A stretch of DNA of 38,310 nucleotides from Paeniroseomonas aquatica (GTDB lineage Bacteria > Pseudomonadota > Alphaproteobacteria > Acetobacterales > Acetobacteraceae): NCBI RefSeq assembly GCF_030409335.1, contig NZ_JAUFPN010000152.1, forward strand, positions 1 to 38,310, given 5' to 3'. A program made the translations under genes and the position numbers. Under the pieces are notes generated by a model, which did not search any database, was not told where the DNA came from, and saw only the letters and a list, made by a program, of their open reading frames with translations. Shown here in pieces: positions 1 to 8,683 of this stretch. Each line of letters begins with the position of its first letter. The first letter of the stretch is position 1.

Positions 1-239
1 TCGGGCGCCGGCGGCTCCGGCCGGGGGGGCTGCGGCACCGCCGCCGGCGCGGCCACCGGCGCGGCGCGTTCGCCCTGGGCCTGCTGCGGCGCCAGCGCGG
101 CGACCAGCTCGACCGCGATCGCCTGCTCCTTCGGCTCCTCCAGCGGCCGCGGCAGGCCGAAGAGCAGACCGAGCACCAGGGCCGCGACGTGCAATGCCGC
201 CGAGATCAGCCCCCAGAATCGCAACCCCCGTCCCTGCAT
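1..239 (-). CDS. tolA: TolA-like Tol-Pal linker protein (partial, N-terminus only)
   Basis: The reading frame starts with ATG at 239 and runs off the left edge, so about 79 residues are visible. They begin MQGRGLRFWGLISAALHVAA, a short basic start followed by one hydrophobic segment (about residues 8-30). A Pro/Ala/Glu/Gln-rich stretch then begins, as in the inner-membrane anchor and periplasmic linker of TolA and TonB. TolA connects the TolQR motor to TolB and Pal and helps outer-membrane constriction at division. The gene lies 29 bases downstream of tolR on the same strand, the usual tolQRA order, which favours TolA over TonB. The C-terminal TolB-binding domain is outside the window, so the name rests on the N-terminus and context. 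Confidence 0.8.
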   Translation of the reverse strand, partial: MQGRGLRFWGLISAALHVAALVLGLLFGLPRPLEEPKEQAIAVELVAALAPQQAQGERAAPVAAPAAVPQPPRPEPPAP

Positions 240-268
240 GTCCGCGCCCCCGCGCGTCCCCCTTGATG

Positions 269-781
269 CTAGCGCGTCGGGTTGCGCGGTGCCGCCGGCG
301 GCGAGGCCGGACGCGGCGCCGTGGTCGGCGCCCGGCCGGCCGGCTGCTCGGCCAGCAGGGCCACCTTGCTGAAGCCGCCGGCGCTGATGGTCCCCATGAC
401 CTCCATCACCCGGCCGTAGCTGATCGCCTTGTCGCCGCGGACGAAGATGCGGCGCTCCTGCGCGTTGGGGCCCTGCGCCGCCTCGCCGGCGATCGCCTGC
501 AGCTGCGCCACCAGGCCCTCCAGCGGCACCTCGGTCTCCTGCAGGAAGATCTTGCCCTCGGGGTTCACCGAGATGGTGATCGGCTCGTTGTCCTGGTTCA
601 GTGCGCTCGCCTGGGTCTTCGGCAGGTCGACCGGCACGCCCACCGTCATCAGCGGCGCCGCGACCATGAAGATGATCAGCAGCACCAGCATCACGTCGAC
701 CAGCGGCGTGACGTTGATCTCGGCCATCGGCCGGTAGCGGCGGCCGCGGCCGCCGCGGGCACCGTTCAGGGAGGCGGCCAT
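269..781 (-). CDS. tolR: Biopolymer transport protein TolR
   Basis: A 170-residue ExbD/TolR family protein of the proton-driven Tol-Pal motor in the inner membrane. The N-terminal segment has the family pattern [19 protein letters not shown] (residues 20-38), with Asp29 as the conserved proton-path aspartate in the single transmembrane helix. A periplasmic domain of about 100 residues follows. The C-terminus is an Ala/Pro/Arg-rich tail (about residues 147-170). It begins 4 bases after the tolQ stop codon, indicating co-transcription and probably coupled translation. Length and motifs are normal for the family. Confidence 0.96.
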   Translation of the reverse strand: MAASLNGARGGRGRRYRPMAEINVTPLVDVMLVLLIIFMVAAPLMTVGVPVDLPKTQASALNQDNEPITISVNPEGKIFLQETEVPLEGLVAQLQAIAGEAAQGPNAQERRIFVRGDKAISYGRVMEVMGTISAGGFSKVALLAEQPAGRAPTTAPRPASPPAAPRNPTR

Positions 782-785
782 CGGC

Positions 786-1544
786 CTATTCCGCGACCGG
801 CGCGGCGGTGCGGGCTTCCGCGCCCGTCACCGCGCTTTCCGACTGCCGCGACAGGATGGCGCCGAACTCGGCGGCGAAGCCTTCCAGCCGCCCGGCGAAG
901 CGGGCGAGGTCGGAGCTGATTTTGTTGTAGGCCAGCACCGCCGGGATGGCCGCGACCAGGCCGATGGCGGTGGCGAAGAGCGCCTCCGCGATGCCGGGCG
1001 CCACCACGGCGAGATTGGTGTTCTGCATGCCGGCGATGGCGGCGAAGCTGTTCATGATGCCCCAGACCGTGCCGAACAGCCCGATGAAGGGCCCGACCGA
1101 GCCGACCGAGGCGAGGAAGATCATCCAGCGCTCCATCCGGTCCATCTCGCGCTGCACCGTCACGTTCATGGTGCGGTCGATCCGTTCCTTCAGCCCGGCG
1201 GCGACCAGGTCGGAGCCGGCCAGGCGCTGGGCGCTGCGGCGCCACTCGCGCATGGCGGCGGCGAAGACCGCGGCCATCGGATGCGAGGGCTGGTCGCCTT
1301 CCTTGCGATAGAGGTCGTCGAGGCTGCCGCCGGACCAGAAGGCATCCTCGAAGGCATCGGCCGCGCGGTTGGCGCGGCGGATGCTCGTCAGCTTTTCGAA
1401 GACGATGGCCCAGACCCAGACCGAGGCGAGCAGCAGCCCGATCATCACCAGCTTGACCACCCAGTCCGCCTGGAGGAACAGGCCCCAGAGCGAGAGGTCG
1501 TGCAATGCGCCACCCAGGTCGGTCGCCGTAACGCTGCGGTCCAC
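786..1544 (-). CDS. tolQ: Tol-Pal system proton channel TolQ
   Basis: A TolQ/ExbB family protein of 252 residues with three predicted membrane helices (about 27-47, 145-165, 185-205). The conserved region between the last two helices reads [17 protein letters not shown]. With TolR it converts proton-motive force into movement of TolA. I chose the GTG at 1544 rather than longer in-frame alternatives because an AAAGGAG ribosome-binding site (minus strand, 1552-1558) lies 7 bases upstream. The site sits within the last codons of ybgC, whose stop is only 2 bases before this GTG. Expression is therefore probably coupled to ybgC. Confidence 0.96.
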   Translation of the reverse strand: MDRSVTATDLGGALHDLSLWGLFLQADWVVKLVMIGLLLASVWVWAIVFEKLTSIRRANRAADAFEDAFWSGGSLDDLYRKEGDQPSHPMAAVFAAAMREWRRSAQRLAGSDLVAAGLKERIDRTMNVTVQREMDRMERWMIFLASVGSVGPFIGLFGTVWGIMNSFAAIAGMQNTNLAVVAPGIAEALFATAIGLVAAIPAVLAYNKISSDLARFAGRLEGFAAEFGAILSRQSESAVTGAEARTAAPVAE

Positions 1545-1546
1545 CG

Positions 1547-1990
1547 CTATTCTCCTTTGTCCAGCGAACCGGGCGCGCCGTTGAGGGCGCTGCGCCAGGG
1601 TTCGGGTATCCGCTTCGGCCGCAATCCGTGCCGATCCACGCAGGCCAGTTCCACCCGCAGCGCCGCCAGCGTCGCGTCGCCCTGAACCATGCGCTGGTCC
1701 AGCACGAGGGTGACGCCTTTCACCGCGATGACCCGCGTCTCGACGACCAAGGCGTCGTCGAGCCGGGCGGGGCGCCAATACTCTACTTCGATGCGCCGCA
1801 CCACGAGTATCGAATCATGACGCTCCATCATCAGGGAATGCGGCAAGCCCATGTCCCGCAAGGATTCCGTCCGGGCCCGCTCGGCCCAGCGCAGATAGGT
1901 GGCGTGATAGGCCATCCCCCCCGCGTCGGTGTCCTCGAAGTAGACGCGGATCGGGAAGGCGTGCGCCGGGGATTGCGGGGGCGTTCTCAA
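1547..1990 (-). CDS. ybgC: Tol-Pal-associated acyl-CoA thioesterase YbgC
   Basis: A 147-residue hotdog-fold (4HBT) thioesterase. The N-terminal catalytic motif [20 protein letters not shown] (residues 19-38) carries the acidic and histidine residues typical of YbgC, which hydrolyses acyl-CoA and is regularly encoded upstream of tolQ. The start is TTG at 1990, which overlaps the ruvB stop (TTGA overlap). No ATG or GTG upstream of the motif fits better. The 3' end supplies the tolQ ribosome-binding site. The physiological substrate cannot be read from sequence. Confidence 0.93.
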   Translation of the reverse strand: MRTPPQSPAHAFPIRVYFEDTDAGGMAYHATYLRWAERARTESLRDMGLPHSLMMERHDSILVVRRIEVEYWRPARLDDALVVETRVIAVKGVTLVLDQRMVQGDATLAALRVELACVDRHGLRPKRIPEPWRSALNGAPGSLDKGE

Positions 1991-3072
1991 GGCAGCAACA
2001 GGTCCGGCTGGATGGCGAAGCCCGCCGGCGGCGTCATGCCGAGATGCCGCCAGCCCGGCTCGCCCAGCATCCGCCCGCGCGGCGTGCGCAGGATGAGGCC
2101 TTCCTGGATCAGGAAGGGCTCGATGACGTCCTCGATGGTGTCGCGGCTTTCGGCCAGCGCCGCGGCCAGGGTCTCGACCCCGACCGGGCCGCCGTTGTGG
2201 TGCTCGGCGATGCGCCGGAGGTAGCGGCGATCCATGGCGTCGAGGCCCATGCGGTCCACCTCCAGCCGGGCCAGCGCGCCATCCACCATGGCCCGGTCGG
2301 CGAGGACCTTGCCCACCAGCGCGAAGTCCCTGACGCGGCGCAGCAGCCGGCCCGCGATGCGCGGGGTCCCGCGCGAGCGGTTGGCGATCTCGAGCGCCCC
2401 CGCCTCGGCCAGCTCGAAGCCAAGCTTCTGCGCGCCGCGGCGGACGATCAGCAGCAGCTCCTCCGGCGTGTAGAACTGCAGCCGCAGCGGGATGCCGAAG
2501 CGGTCCCGCAGCGGCGTCGCCAGCAGCCCGGCCCGCGTCGTGGCGCCGACCAGGGTGAAGGGCGGCAGGTCGATCCGCACGGTGCGGGCCGCCGGCCCCT
2601 CGCCGATGATGAGGTCGAGCTGGAAATCCTCCATCGCGGGATAGAGGGTCTCCTCCAGCGCCGGCTGCAGCCGGTGGATCTCGTCGACGAAGAGCACGTC
2701 GCGCGGCTGCAGGTTGGTCAGGATGGCGGCCAGGTCGCCGGCGCGCTGCAGGATCGGCCCCGAGGTCGCCCGGAAGCCGACGCCCAGCTCCCGCGCCACG
2801 ATCTGCGCCAGGGTGGTCTTGCCGAGGCCGGGCGGGCCATGCAGCAGCACGTGGTCCAGCGCCTCGCCGCGGGTGCGGGCGGCCTCGATGAAGACGGCGA
2901 GGTTCTCGCGCAGCGCCGGCTGGCCGGTGAAGTCGGCGAGCACCTGCGGCCGCAGCGTCGCCTCGGCGGCATCCTCGTCGGTGCGGATCGGCGTGGTGAT
3001 GCGGTCATCCGCCTCCATCTCGGGCGGCGGTGGCGGTGGCGGTGGCGTGCCCCGCTTGCGGCTGCCGCTCAT
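1987..3072 (-). CDS. ruvB: Holliday junction branch migration helicase RuvB
   Basis: A 361-residue AAA+ motor that, with RuvA, drives branch migration of Holliday junctions. Visible motifs are Walker [10 protein letters not shown] (79-87), a Walker B LFVDEIH, and the sensor region [19 protein letters not shown] winged-helix C-terminus ends the protein. It overlaps ruvA by 4 bases (ATGA) and ybgC by 4 bases. The N-terminus is longer than usual and has eight consecutive prolines at residues 10-17 before the conserved DDRI segment. The adjacent DNA contains no frameshift, so the polyproline looks genuine. Confidence 0.98.
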   Translation of the reverse strand: MSGSRKRGTPPPPPPPPEMEADDRITTPIRTDEDAAEATLRPQVLADFTGQPALRENLAVFIEAARTRGEALDHVLLHGPPGLGKTTLAQIVARELGVGFRATSGPILQRAGDLAAILTNLQPRDVLFVDEIHRLQPALEETLYPAMEDFQLDLIIGEGPAARTVRIDLPPFTLVGATTRAGLLATPLRDRFGIPLRLQFYTPEELLLIVRRGAQKLGFELAEAGALEIANRSRGTPRIAGRLLRRVRDFALVGKVLADRAMVDGALARLEVDRMGLDAMDRRYLRRIAEHHNGGPVGVETLAAALAESRDTIEDVIEPFLIQEGLILRTPRGRMLGEPGWRHLGMTPPAGFAIQPDLLLP

Positions 3073-3674
3073 CGGGCCAGCTCCTTCAGGCTGTCGCGGA
3101 TCAGCCCCTCAAGGCCCGCATCCTCGCCCAGCCGCGCCTTGGCCCGGTTCACCGCCGCCTGCGCCTCGGGCCGCTTCCAGCCGAGGTTGATCAGGGCGGA
3201 GACCGCATCCGCCGCGGCGCCCGGCAGCGGCAGCACGCTATCCGATACCGCGATGCCGCTCGGCGCCTGGATGCCCCCCGCCCAGTCGCGCAGCTCGGTC
3301 ACCAGCCGGTCGGCCAGCTTGGCGCCGACGCCATTGGCCTGGCGCAGCCCGGTCCGGTCGGCGCGGCGCACCGCCTCGGCCAGGTCCTCCGGCGCGAAGG
3401 CCGAGAGGATGTCGAGCGCCAGCTTGGTGCCGACGCCCTGCACCGTGCCCAGTCGGCGGAAGGTGTCGCGTTCCCCGGTGGTGGCGAAGCCGACCAGCAC
3501 GATGGCGTCCTGGCGCACCTGGGTCTCGACCAGCACCTTCGCGGGCCCCTGCACGTCGCGCAGCCGGTCGAGGGTCTTGGTCGAGCAGGACAGGAGGTAA
3601 CCCACGCCATTCACGTCGAGGATGCAGCCGCCGTCGTGTACCCCGTCGAGCTTGCCGGTTAGTTTCCCGATCAT
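3069..3674 (-). CDS. ruvA: Holliday junction DNA-binding subunit RuvA
   Basis: A 201-residue protein starting [20 protein letters not shown], the standard RuvA OB-fold opening. Helix-hairpin-helix regions follow around residues 70-130 ([10 protein letters not shown] and [14 protein letters not shown]). The C-terminal domain (from about 150) contacts RuvB. Tetramers bind the four-way junction and load RuvB. Its stop overlaps the ruvB start by 4 bases. It follows ruvC after a 52-base gap. Length is normal. Confidence 0.98.
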   Translation of the reverse strand: MIGKLTGKLDGVHDGGCILDVNGVGYLLSCSTKTLDRLRDVQGPAKVLVETQVRQDAIVLVGFATTGERDTFRRLGTVQGVGTKLALDILSAFAPEDLAEAVRRADRTGLRQANGVGAKLADRLVTELRDWAGGIQAPSGIAVSDSVLPLPGAAADAVSALINLGWKRPEAQAAVNRAKARLGEDAGLEGLIRDSLKELAR

Positions 3675-3726
3675 GCTTCACCCCCCCCGGTCGCGGGACG
3701 GCGGCAGGACCGCATCGGCCGCCGCC

Positions 3727-4242
3727 TCATGCCGGCACGTAGCCCCGGGCCAGGGCGAGGCGGGTGCCGCGGTGATGGGCGTGGCAGATGGCGATGGCCA
3801 GCGCATCCGCCGCATCCGACCGCCGCATGACCGCGCCCGGCAGCAGCCGCTTCACCATGGCCTCCACCTGGGTCTTGTCGGCATGGCCGGTGCCGACCAC
3901 CGCGCGCTTGACCTCCATCGCCTGGTATTCGGCGACGGGAATGCCGCCCAGCGCCGGGGTCAGCAGCACCACGCCGCGGGCCTGGCCCAGCTTCAGCGCC
4001 GCCTGCGGGTTCTTGTTGACATAGGTATGCTCGACCGCCGCCTCGTCGGGCTGCCACTGCTCCAGCAGCAGCAGGATGCCGCGATGCAGCGTGCAGAGCC
4101 GGTCGGCCAGGGGCTGCGAGGCATCGGTCGAGATCACCCCGTCGCCCAGGTGCCGCAGCCGGCTGCCGGCACTTTCCACCATCCCCCAGCCGGTATGCTG
4201 GAGGCCGGGGTCGAGTCCCAGCAGGCGGACCGACTGGTACAA
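3727..4242 (-). CDS. ruvC: Crossover junction endodeoxyribonuclease RuvC
   Basis: A 171-residue RNase H-fold resolvase. The four expected acidic residues are present: Asp11 in LLGLDPGLQHTGWG, Glu71 in AAVEHTYV, and Asp143 and Asp146 in RSDAADALA. The start is TTG at 4242, directly before the conserved N-terminal strand and 1 base after the yebC stop. I saw no ATG or GTG that would keep the N-terminal Asp motif. Such tight spacing suggests translational coupling with yebC. Confidence 0.97.
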   Translation of the reverse strand: MYQSVRLLGLDPGLQHTGWGMVESAGSRLRHLGDGVISTDASQPLADRLCTLHRGILLLLEQWQPDEAAVEHTYVNKNPQAALKLGQARGVVLLTPALGGIPVAEYQAMEVKRAVVGTGHADKTQVEAMVKRLLPGAVMRRSDAADALAIAICHAHHRGTRLALARGYVPA

Positions 4243-4243
4243 G

Positions 4244-4996
4244 CTACTGCTCCGACAGCCGCTGCATGACCGCCTCGGAGACCTCGAAATTGGCGAAGAC
4301 GTTCTGTACGTCGTCGTTGTCGTCGAGGATGTCGACCAGCTTCAGCACGTCCCGCGCCTTGTCCTCGTCGAGGTCGATCGTGACCGAGGGCACCCATTCC
4401 AGCTTGGCGGTCTCGGACGCGCCGAAAGCGGCCTCCAGCGCGTCCCGCACCGCGAAGAAATCCTCGATGGTGGTGGTGACCTCATGCCCCTCGTCGTCGC
4501 TCTCGACATCCTGGGCGCCGGCCTCGATCGCCGCCTCCAGCATGGCATCGGCGCTGGCCGCCGCTGCGGGATAGGCGATGACGCCCTTCCGCTCGAACTG
4601 GAAGGCGACCGAATTGGTCTCGCCGAGCGCCCCGCCGTGCTTGGCGAAGGCCGAGCGCAGGTCGCCCGCGGTGCGGTTGCGGTTGTCGGTCAGCGCCTCG
4701 ACGATGATGGCGACGCCGTAGGGGCCGTAGCCCTCGTAGCGCACCTCCTGGTAGTCCTCGCCCTGCCCGGCCGTCGAGGCGCGCTTGATGGCGCGGTCGA
4801 CCGTGTCCCGCGTCATGTTCGCGGCGAGCGCGGCCTTCACCGCGGCGCGCAGCCGCGGGTTCATCGCCGGGTCGGGCAAGCCCTGCTTGGCCGAGACGGT
4901 GATCTCACGGATCAGCTTGCCGAAGGCCCGGGCCTTCTTGGCGCCCTGGGCCGCCTTGCGGTGCATGATGTTCTTCGCGTGCGAGTGGCCCGCCAT
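4244..4996 (-). CDS. yebC: YebC/PmpR family translation or transcription regulator
   Basis: A 250-residue YebC/TACO1 family protein that opens [20 protein letters not shown], the family signature. An acidic mid-region and a C-terminal [20 protein letters not shown] segment follow. Members act as DNA-binding regulators or help ribosomes through difficult sequences. Which role applies here cannot be read from sequence. It is the first gene of the yebC-ruvCAB-ybgC-tolQRA run. The promoter should therefore lie in 4997-5165, shared with the divergent flavoprotein gene. Codon use matches the neighbours. Confidence 0.96.
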   Translation of the reverse strand: MAGHSHAKNIMHRKAAQGAKKARAFGKLIREITVSAKQGLPDPAMNPRLRAAVKAALAANMTRDTVDRAIKRASTAGQGEDYQEVRYEGYGPYGVAIIVEALTDNRNRTAGDLRSAFAKHGGALGETNSVAFQFERKGVIAYPAAAASADAMLEAAIEAGAQDVESDDEGHEVTTTIEDFFAVRDALEAAFGASETAKLEWVPSVTIDLDEDKARDVLKLVDILDDNDDVQNVFANFEVSEAVMQRLSEQ

Positions 4997-5165
4997 GGCC
5001 CCAGCCTTCTCCCGACTCTGAGATTCCGCTTGAAGGCCGGCTTATAGCGGCATGAGCGAGGCAGCGCCACGGGGTTCCACACAGAGGTTTTCCTGGGCGG
5101 CCCCCGGCAGGCGAGGCATCGGCAGGCTTGCGACCGGGACCATCCGGCTGGCACGCTCGCCGCCC

Positions 5166-5795
5166 ATGGACGCCATGACCCCCGCCGACCCCTTCGCCGT
5201 CGCCACCCTCGAGCAGCTGGCAGCGATCTATGAGCCGCCGCGCGAGCTGGTGCTGAAGAAGGTGATCCCCCAGCTCGAGTCCAAGGCGCTGGCCTTCATC
5301 GCCGCCAGCCCCTTCGCCATCCTGGCGACGGTCGGGCCGCAGGGCGTCCATGCCACGCCGCGCGGCGATGCGCCCGGCTTCATCCGCCCGCTGGACGAGC
5401 GGACGCTGGCCCTGCCGGACCGCCGCGGCAACAACCGGCTGGACGGGCTGCGCGACATCATCGCCAATCCCGCCGTCGCCCTGCTCTTCTTCGTCCCCGG
5501 CGCCGGCGAGACCTTGCGGGTGAACGGCAAGGCCCGGATCACCGCCGACCCCGGCCTGCGGGAAGGCTTCGCCATCCAGGGCAAGGTCCCGGCGACGGTG
5601 GTGCTGATCGCGGTCGAGGAGGTCTACATGCAATGCGCCAAGGCCATCAGCCGCTCGCGGCTCTGGGGCGAGCGGGCGCGGCCGGCGGCGGTGCCGAGCA
5701 TGGGCGAACTCATCGCCGCCCATACCCGCGGGCTGGTGGATCCGGTCAGCTACGACCGGGACGCGCCGCAGCGGCTGCTAGACACCATGTACTAG
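5166..5795 (+). CDS. Pyridoxamine 5'-phosphate oxidase-like FMN-binding protein
   Basis: A 209-residue protein with a PPOX-type split-barrel flavin-binding fold. The core includes FAILATVGPQGVHATPRGDAP (about residues 51-71) and PDRRGNNRLDGLRDIIANP (about 85-103), as in the FMN-dependent PPOX subgroup of about 200 residues. I chose ATG 5166 (MDAMTPADPF). An in-frame ATG at 5052 would add 38 low-complexity residues before the fold. The substrate is unknown. It is divergent from yebC and convergent with the small gene at 5826-6059. Confidence 0.85.
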   Translation: MDAMTPADPFAVATLEQLAAIYEPPRELVLKKVIPQLESKALAFIAASPFAILATVGPQGVHATPRGDAPGFIRPLDERTLALPDRRGNNRLDGLRDIIANPAVALLFFVPGAGETLRVNGKARITADPGLREGFAIQGKVPATVVLIAVEEVYMQCAKAISRSRLWGERARPAAVPSMGELIAAHTRGLVDPVSYDRDAPQRLLDTMY

Positions 5796-5825
5796 CGGGC
5801 CGGGCCATCCGGGGCCCCGCGCACC

Positions 5826-6059
5826 CTACCCCATCTGCCGGCGCTTCGCCCCGTTGGCCTCGCGGGACGGGACCGCCCCCGGAAGCTGGGACTGGACCTG
5901 GGGCGGCGCCACCTGCCGGGTGCGGCCCGCATCCCGCCGCCGCTGGATCTCGTCCCGCGCCACGGCGTCGCGCAGCGCCCCTTCGTAGCTGAGGCCGCCC
6001 GCGGCACCGCCGAGGATCGAGCCGCCAGGGGCGAAGGCAGGCGGGTCGGGGCGTTCCAT
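5826..6059 (-). CDS. Small hypothetical protein (77 aa)
   Basis: A 77-residue frame with a good AGGAG ribosome-binding site 7-8 bases before its ATG. It contains a Gly/Ala-rich segment (GGSILGGAAGGLSYEGALRD) and then a charged, helix-prone stretch rich in Arg, Gln and Ala. There is no signal peptide and no cysteine, and I do not recognise a family. The ribosome-binding site and the lack of a competing gene favour a real gene, but in DNA this GC-rich a chance frame remains possible. It ends 30 bases from the stop of the convergent flavoprotein gene. Confidence 0.5.
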   Translation of the reverse strand: MERPDPPAFAPGGSILGGAAGGLSYEGALRDAVARDEIQRRRDAGRTRQVAPPQVQSQLPGAVPSREANGAKRRQMG

Positions 6060-6140
6060 CGAAAGCTCCTGCGGCAGGTCGCAGGACTGTGCACGCCTAT
6101 GGCGGCCGCTGCGATGACGAATCGGTGAAGAGGCGGCAGG

Positions 6141-7517
6141 TCAGGCCTTGACGATGTGGGGCCCCGCCAGGCCGAGCCGGGCGCAGACGTTCCGCGTATC
6201 CACCACCAGCGGCACCGCCGCGGCGAGGCCGGCGTAGTCCACCCCATCGTGGTCGGCGACGACCAGCGCGGCGTGACATTCGGCCAGCGTCGCCGCCGAC
6301 CAGGCCAGGCCATGCCGACCCGCCAGCGCCGGATGCTCCGCCAGGGGCGGGATCACCGGCACCAGCGGGTCGAAGTAGCAGGCCGCGGCGCCGCGTGCCT
6401 CCAGCATCTCCATCAGCCTCAGGCCGGGGCTTTCCCGCAGATCCTCGAGGTTGCGCTTGTAGCCGATGCCCAGCACCAGCACCCGGGCGCCACGCAGCCC
6501 GCGGCCCTGCAGCCGGTCCAGCGCCAGCGCCAGCCGGTCCAGCACGTGCTGCGGCATGGCCGCGTTGATCTCGCCGGCCAGGTCGATGAAGCGGGTCGGC
6601 ACCCCGTGCGCCCTGGCCTGCCAGCTGAGGTACTGCGGGTCGACCGGGATGCAGTGCCCGCCCAGCCCCGGCCCCGGGAAGAAGGGCATGTAGCCGAAGG
6701 GCTTGGTCCGCGCCGCCTCGATCACCTCCCAGACGTCGATCCCCATGGCGCCGAAGACCAGCTTCAGCTCGTTCACCAGGGCCATGTTGACGGCCCGGAA
6801 GATGTTCTCCGTGAGCTTGGCCGCCTCCGCCACGTCGGCCGAGGCGACCGGCACCACCTGCTCGAGGAAGGCGCCGTAGAGCGCGCTGGCCAATGCGAGC
6901 GAGGGCGCGTCGACCCCTCCGACCACCCGTGGGATGGTCGCGGTGCGGAAGCCGCCGTTGCCGGGGTCCTCCCGCTCCGGCGCATGCGCCAGGAAGAATC
7001 CAGTCCCGCACCGCAGGCCGGTCGCCTCCAGGATCGGCAGCATTACCTGCCGGGTGGTGCCGGGGAAGCTGGTCGATTCGAGGACGATCAGCTGGCCGGG
7101 CCGGAGCTGCCGGGCGATGCGCCAGCTCGCCGCCTCCACCGCTGTCAGGTCGGGTTCCCGGTGCCGTCCCAGGGGCGTCGGCACGCAGACCAGCACCGCA
7201 TCGGCCTCCGCCAGCCGGTGCCAGGCCGCGCTGACCCGCAGGCGGCCGCTGCGCAGCGCCCCCTGCACCGTCTCCGCCGGGACCTGCCGCAGCGGGCTCT
7301 GGCCGGCCGCCAGATGCCGCACGCGCTGCGGGTCCTGGTCGAGCGCCAGCACGTCGAACCCCGCCGCGACCAGGGCCAGGGCCAGCGGCAGCCCGACATA
7401 GCCCAGCCCGATGACCGCGATGGTCCCCTGCCGGGCGCGGAACCGCGCGGCGAGCGCCGCGACCGGCATGGTTTCCGCCGGGGCAGGACAAGGCCGCAGG
7501 GGCAGGGAATCCGGCAT
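6141..7517 (-). CDS. Nucleotide-sugar (UDP-GlcNAc-type) 6-dehydrogenase
   Basis: A UDP-glucose/GDP-mannose dehydrogenase family enzyme that oxidises C6 of a nucleotide sugar to a uronate using NAD. Near the N-terminus is the dinucleotide-binding motif VIGLGYVGLPLA. The catalytic Cys (codon at 6651-6653, about residue 289) sits in GPGLGGHCIPVDPQYLSWQA. The wording around it (GYMPFFPGPGLGGHCIPVDP) resembles WbpA-type UDP-N-acetylglucosamine dehydrogenases more than UDP-glucose dehydrogenases. The start is uncertain: ATG 7517 is used here, TTG 7559 is longer, and ATG 7469 would still keep the whole fold. It is divergent from a sugar-nucleotide epimerase and probably supplies the same glycan pathway. 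Confidence 0.88.
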   Translation of the reverse strand: MPDSLPLRPCPAPAETMPVAALAARFRARQGTIAVIGLGYVGLPLALALVAAGFDVLALDQDPQRVRHLAAGQSPLRQVPAETVQGALRSGRLRVSAAWHRLAEADAVLVCVPTPLGRHREPDLTAVEAASWRIARQLRPGQLIVLESTSFPGTTRQVMLPILEATGLRCGTGFFLAHAPEREDPGNGGFRTATIPRVVGGVDAPSLALASALYGAFLEQVVPVASADVAEAAKLTENIFRAVNMALVNELKLVFGAMGIDVWEVIEAARTKPFGYMPFFPGPGLGGHCIPVDPQYLSWQARAHGVPTRFIDLAGEINAAMPQHVLDRLALALDRLQGRGLRGARVLVLGIGYKRNLEDLRESPGLRLMEMLEARGAAACYFDPLVPVIPPLAEHPALAGRHGLAWSAATLAECHAALVVADHDGVDYAGLAAAVPLVVDTRNVCARLGLAGPHIVKA

Positions 7518-7658
7518 GGACAAATCAATGCGATATCGTTTCTTTTGCGTCAAGGCCAATCACCGGGGGCAGGATCGCCGGCCGCGCCGCGAAAGCTTCC
7601 CTCCCTCCGCCCAACTGCTCTAGGACACCGGGGAACCCAGGCTGATCGGCACCATCCC

Positions 7659-8660
7659 ATGAAGATTCTGGTCACCGGCAGCGCCGGTTTCATCGGCTTC
7701 CACCTCGCGCAGCGGCTGCTCGCCGAGGGCCATGCCGTCACCGGCATCGATGCCATGGTCCCCTACTACGACGTCAGGCTGAAGGAGGCCCGGCACGCCC
7801 TGCTGGAACGCCAGCCCGGCTTCACCCCGCTGCTCTTCGACCTGGCCGAGCCCGGGCGGATCGCCGCAACGATGGCGGCCATGCGGCCGGATGTGGTGGT
7901 CCACCTCGCGGCCCAGGCCGGGGTGCGCTACGCGCTGGAACATCCCGAGAGCTACATCCACAACAACGTGCTGGCGACCTACGCCCTGCTCGAGGCCTGC
8001 AAGGCGCAGCCGGTGCAGCACCTGCTCATGGCCTCGACCAGTTCCGCCTACGGCGCCAACCAGTCGATGCCCTTCCGCGAGACGGATGCGGTGGCCACGC
8101 CGCTGAACATCTACGCCGCGACCAAGATGGCGACCGAGAGCATCGGCCACAGCTACGCGCATCTCTGGCACCAGCCGGTGACCATGTTCCGCTTCTTTAC
8201 GGTCTATGGGCCCTGGGGTCGGCCGGACATGGCCTTCTTCAAGTTCACCGACGCCATCCTGCGCGGCCGGCCGATCGACATCTACAACCATGGCCGGATG
8301 GAGCGGGACTTCACCTACGTGGACGATCTGGTGGAGGCGATCACCCGGCTGATCCCCTGCGTCCCAGTCGCCGGCCAGGCGGTCGCGCCCTGCGACTCGA
8401 TCAGCCCGGTGGCGCCCTTCCGGGTGGTCAACATCGGCAATGCCCAGCCGGTCCAGCTGCTGGACTTCATCGCCGCCATCGAGCAGGCCTGCGGCCGTCC
8501 CGCCATCCGCAACCCGATGGACATGCAGCCCGGGGAGGTGCTGAAGACCTGGGCCGATGCCAGCCTGCTGCAGGCCTTGACCGGCTACCGCCCGAGCACC
8601 GGCATCGCCGCCGGCATCGACGCCTTCGTCACCTGGTTCAGGGCCTATCACCGGCTCTGA
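7659..8660 (+). CDS. NAD-dependent sugar-nucleotide epimerase (UDP-glucuronate 4-epimerase-like)
   Basis: A 333-residue extended short-chain dehydrogenase. It has the NAD motif GSAGFIG (7-13), the Ser/Thr triad region MASTSSAYG (about 124-132), and catalytic Tyr152-x3-Lys156. The segments MERDFTYVDDLVEAI and SPVAPFRVVNIGNAQPVQLL are typical of the LspL/CapI UDP-glucuronate 4-epimerase group. The substrate is inferred. The divergent WbpA-type dehydrogenase could mean that it acts on an N-acetylated uronic acid nucleotide instead. The methyltransferase gene follows 23 bases downstream on the same strand. Confidence 0.88.
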   Translation: MKILVTGSAGFIGFHLAQRLLAEGHAVTGIDAMVPYYDVRLKEARHALLERQPGFTPLLFDLAEPGRIAATMAAMRPDVVVHLAAQAGVRYALEHPESYIHNNVLATYALLEACKAQPVQHLLMASTSSAYGANQSMPFRETDAVATPLNIYAATKMATESIGHSYAHLWHQPVTMFRFFTVYGPWGRPDMAFFKFTDAILRGRPIDIYNHGRMERDFTYVDDLVEAITRLIPCVPVAGQAVAPCDSISPVAPFRVVNIGNAQPVQLLDFIAAIEQACGRPAIRNPMDMQPGEVLKTWADASLLQALTGYRPSTGIAAGIDAFVTWFRAYHRL

Positions 8661-8683
8661 TCGCCACCGGAGCCCGAGCCCGC

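Noticed and set aside
2044-3600. 518-codon plus-strand open frame
   Set aside because: It is antisense to ruvB and ruvA, which are fully supported by motifs.
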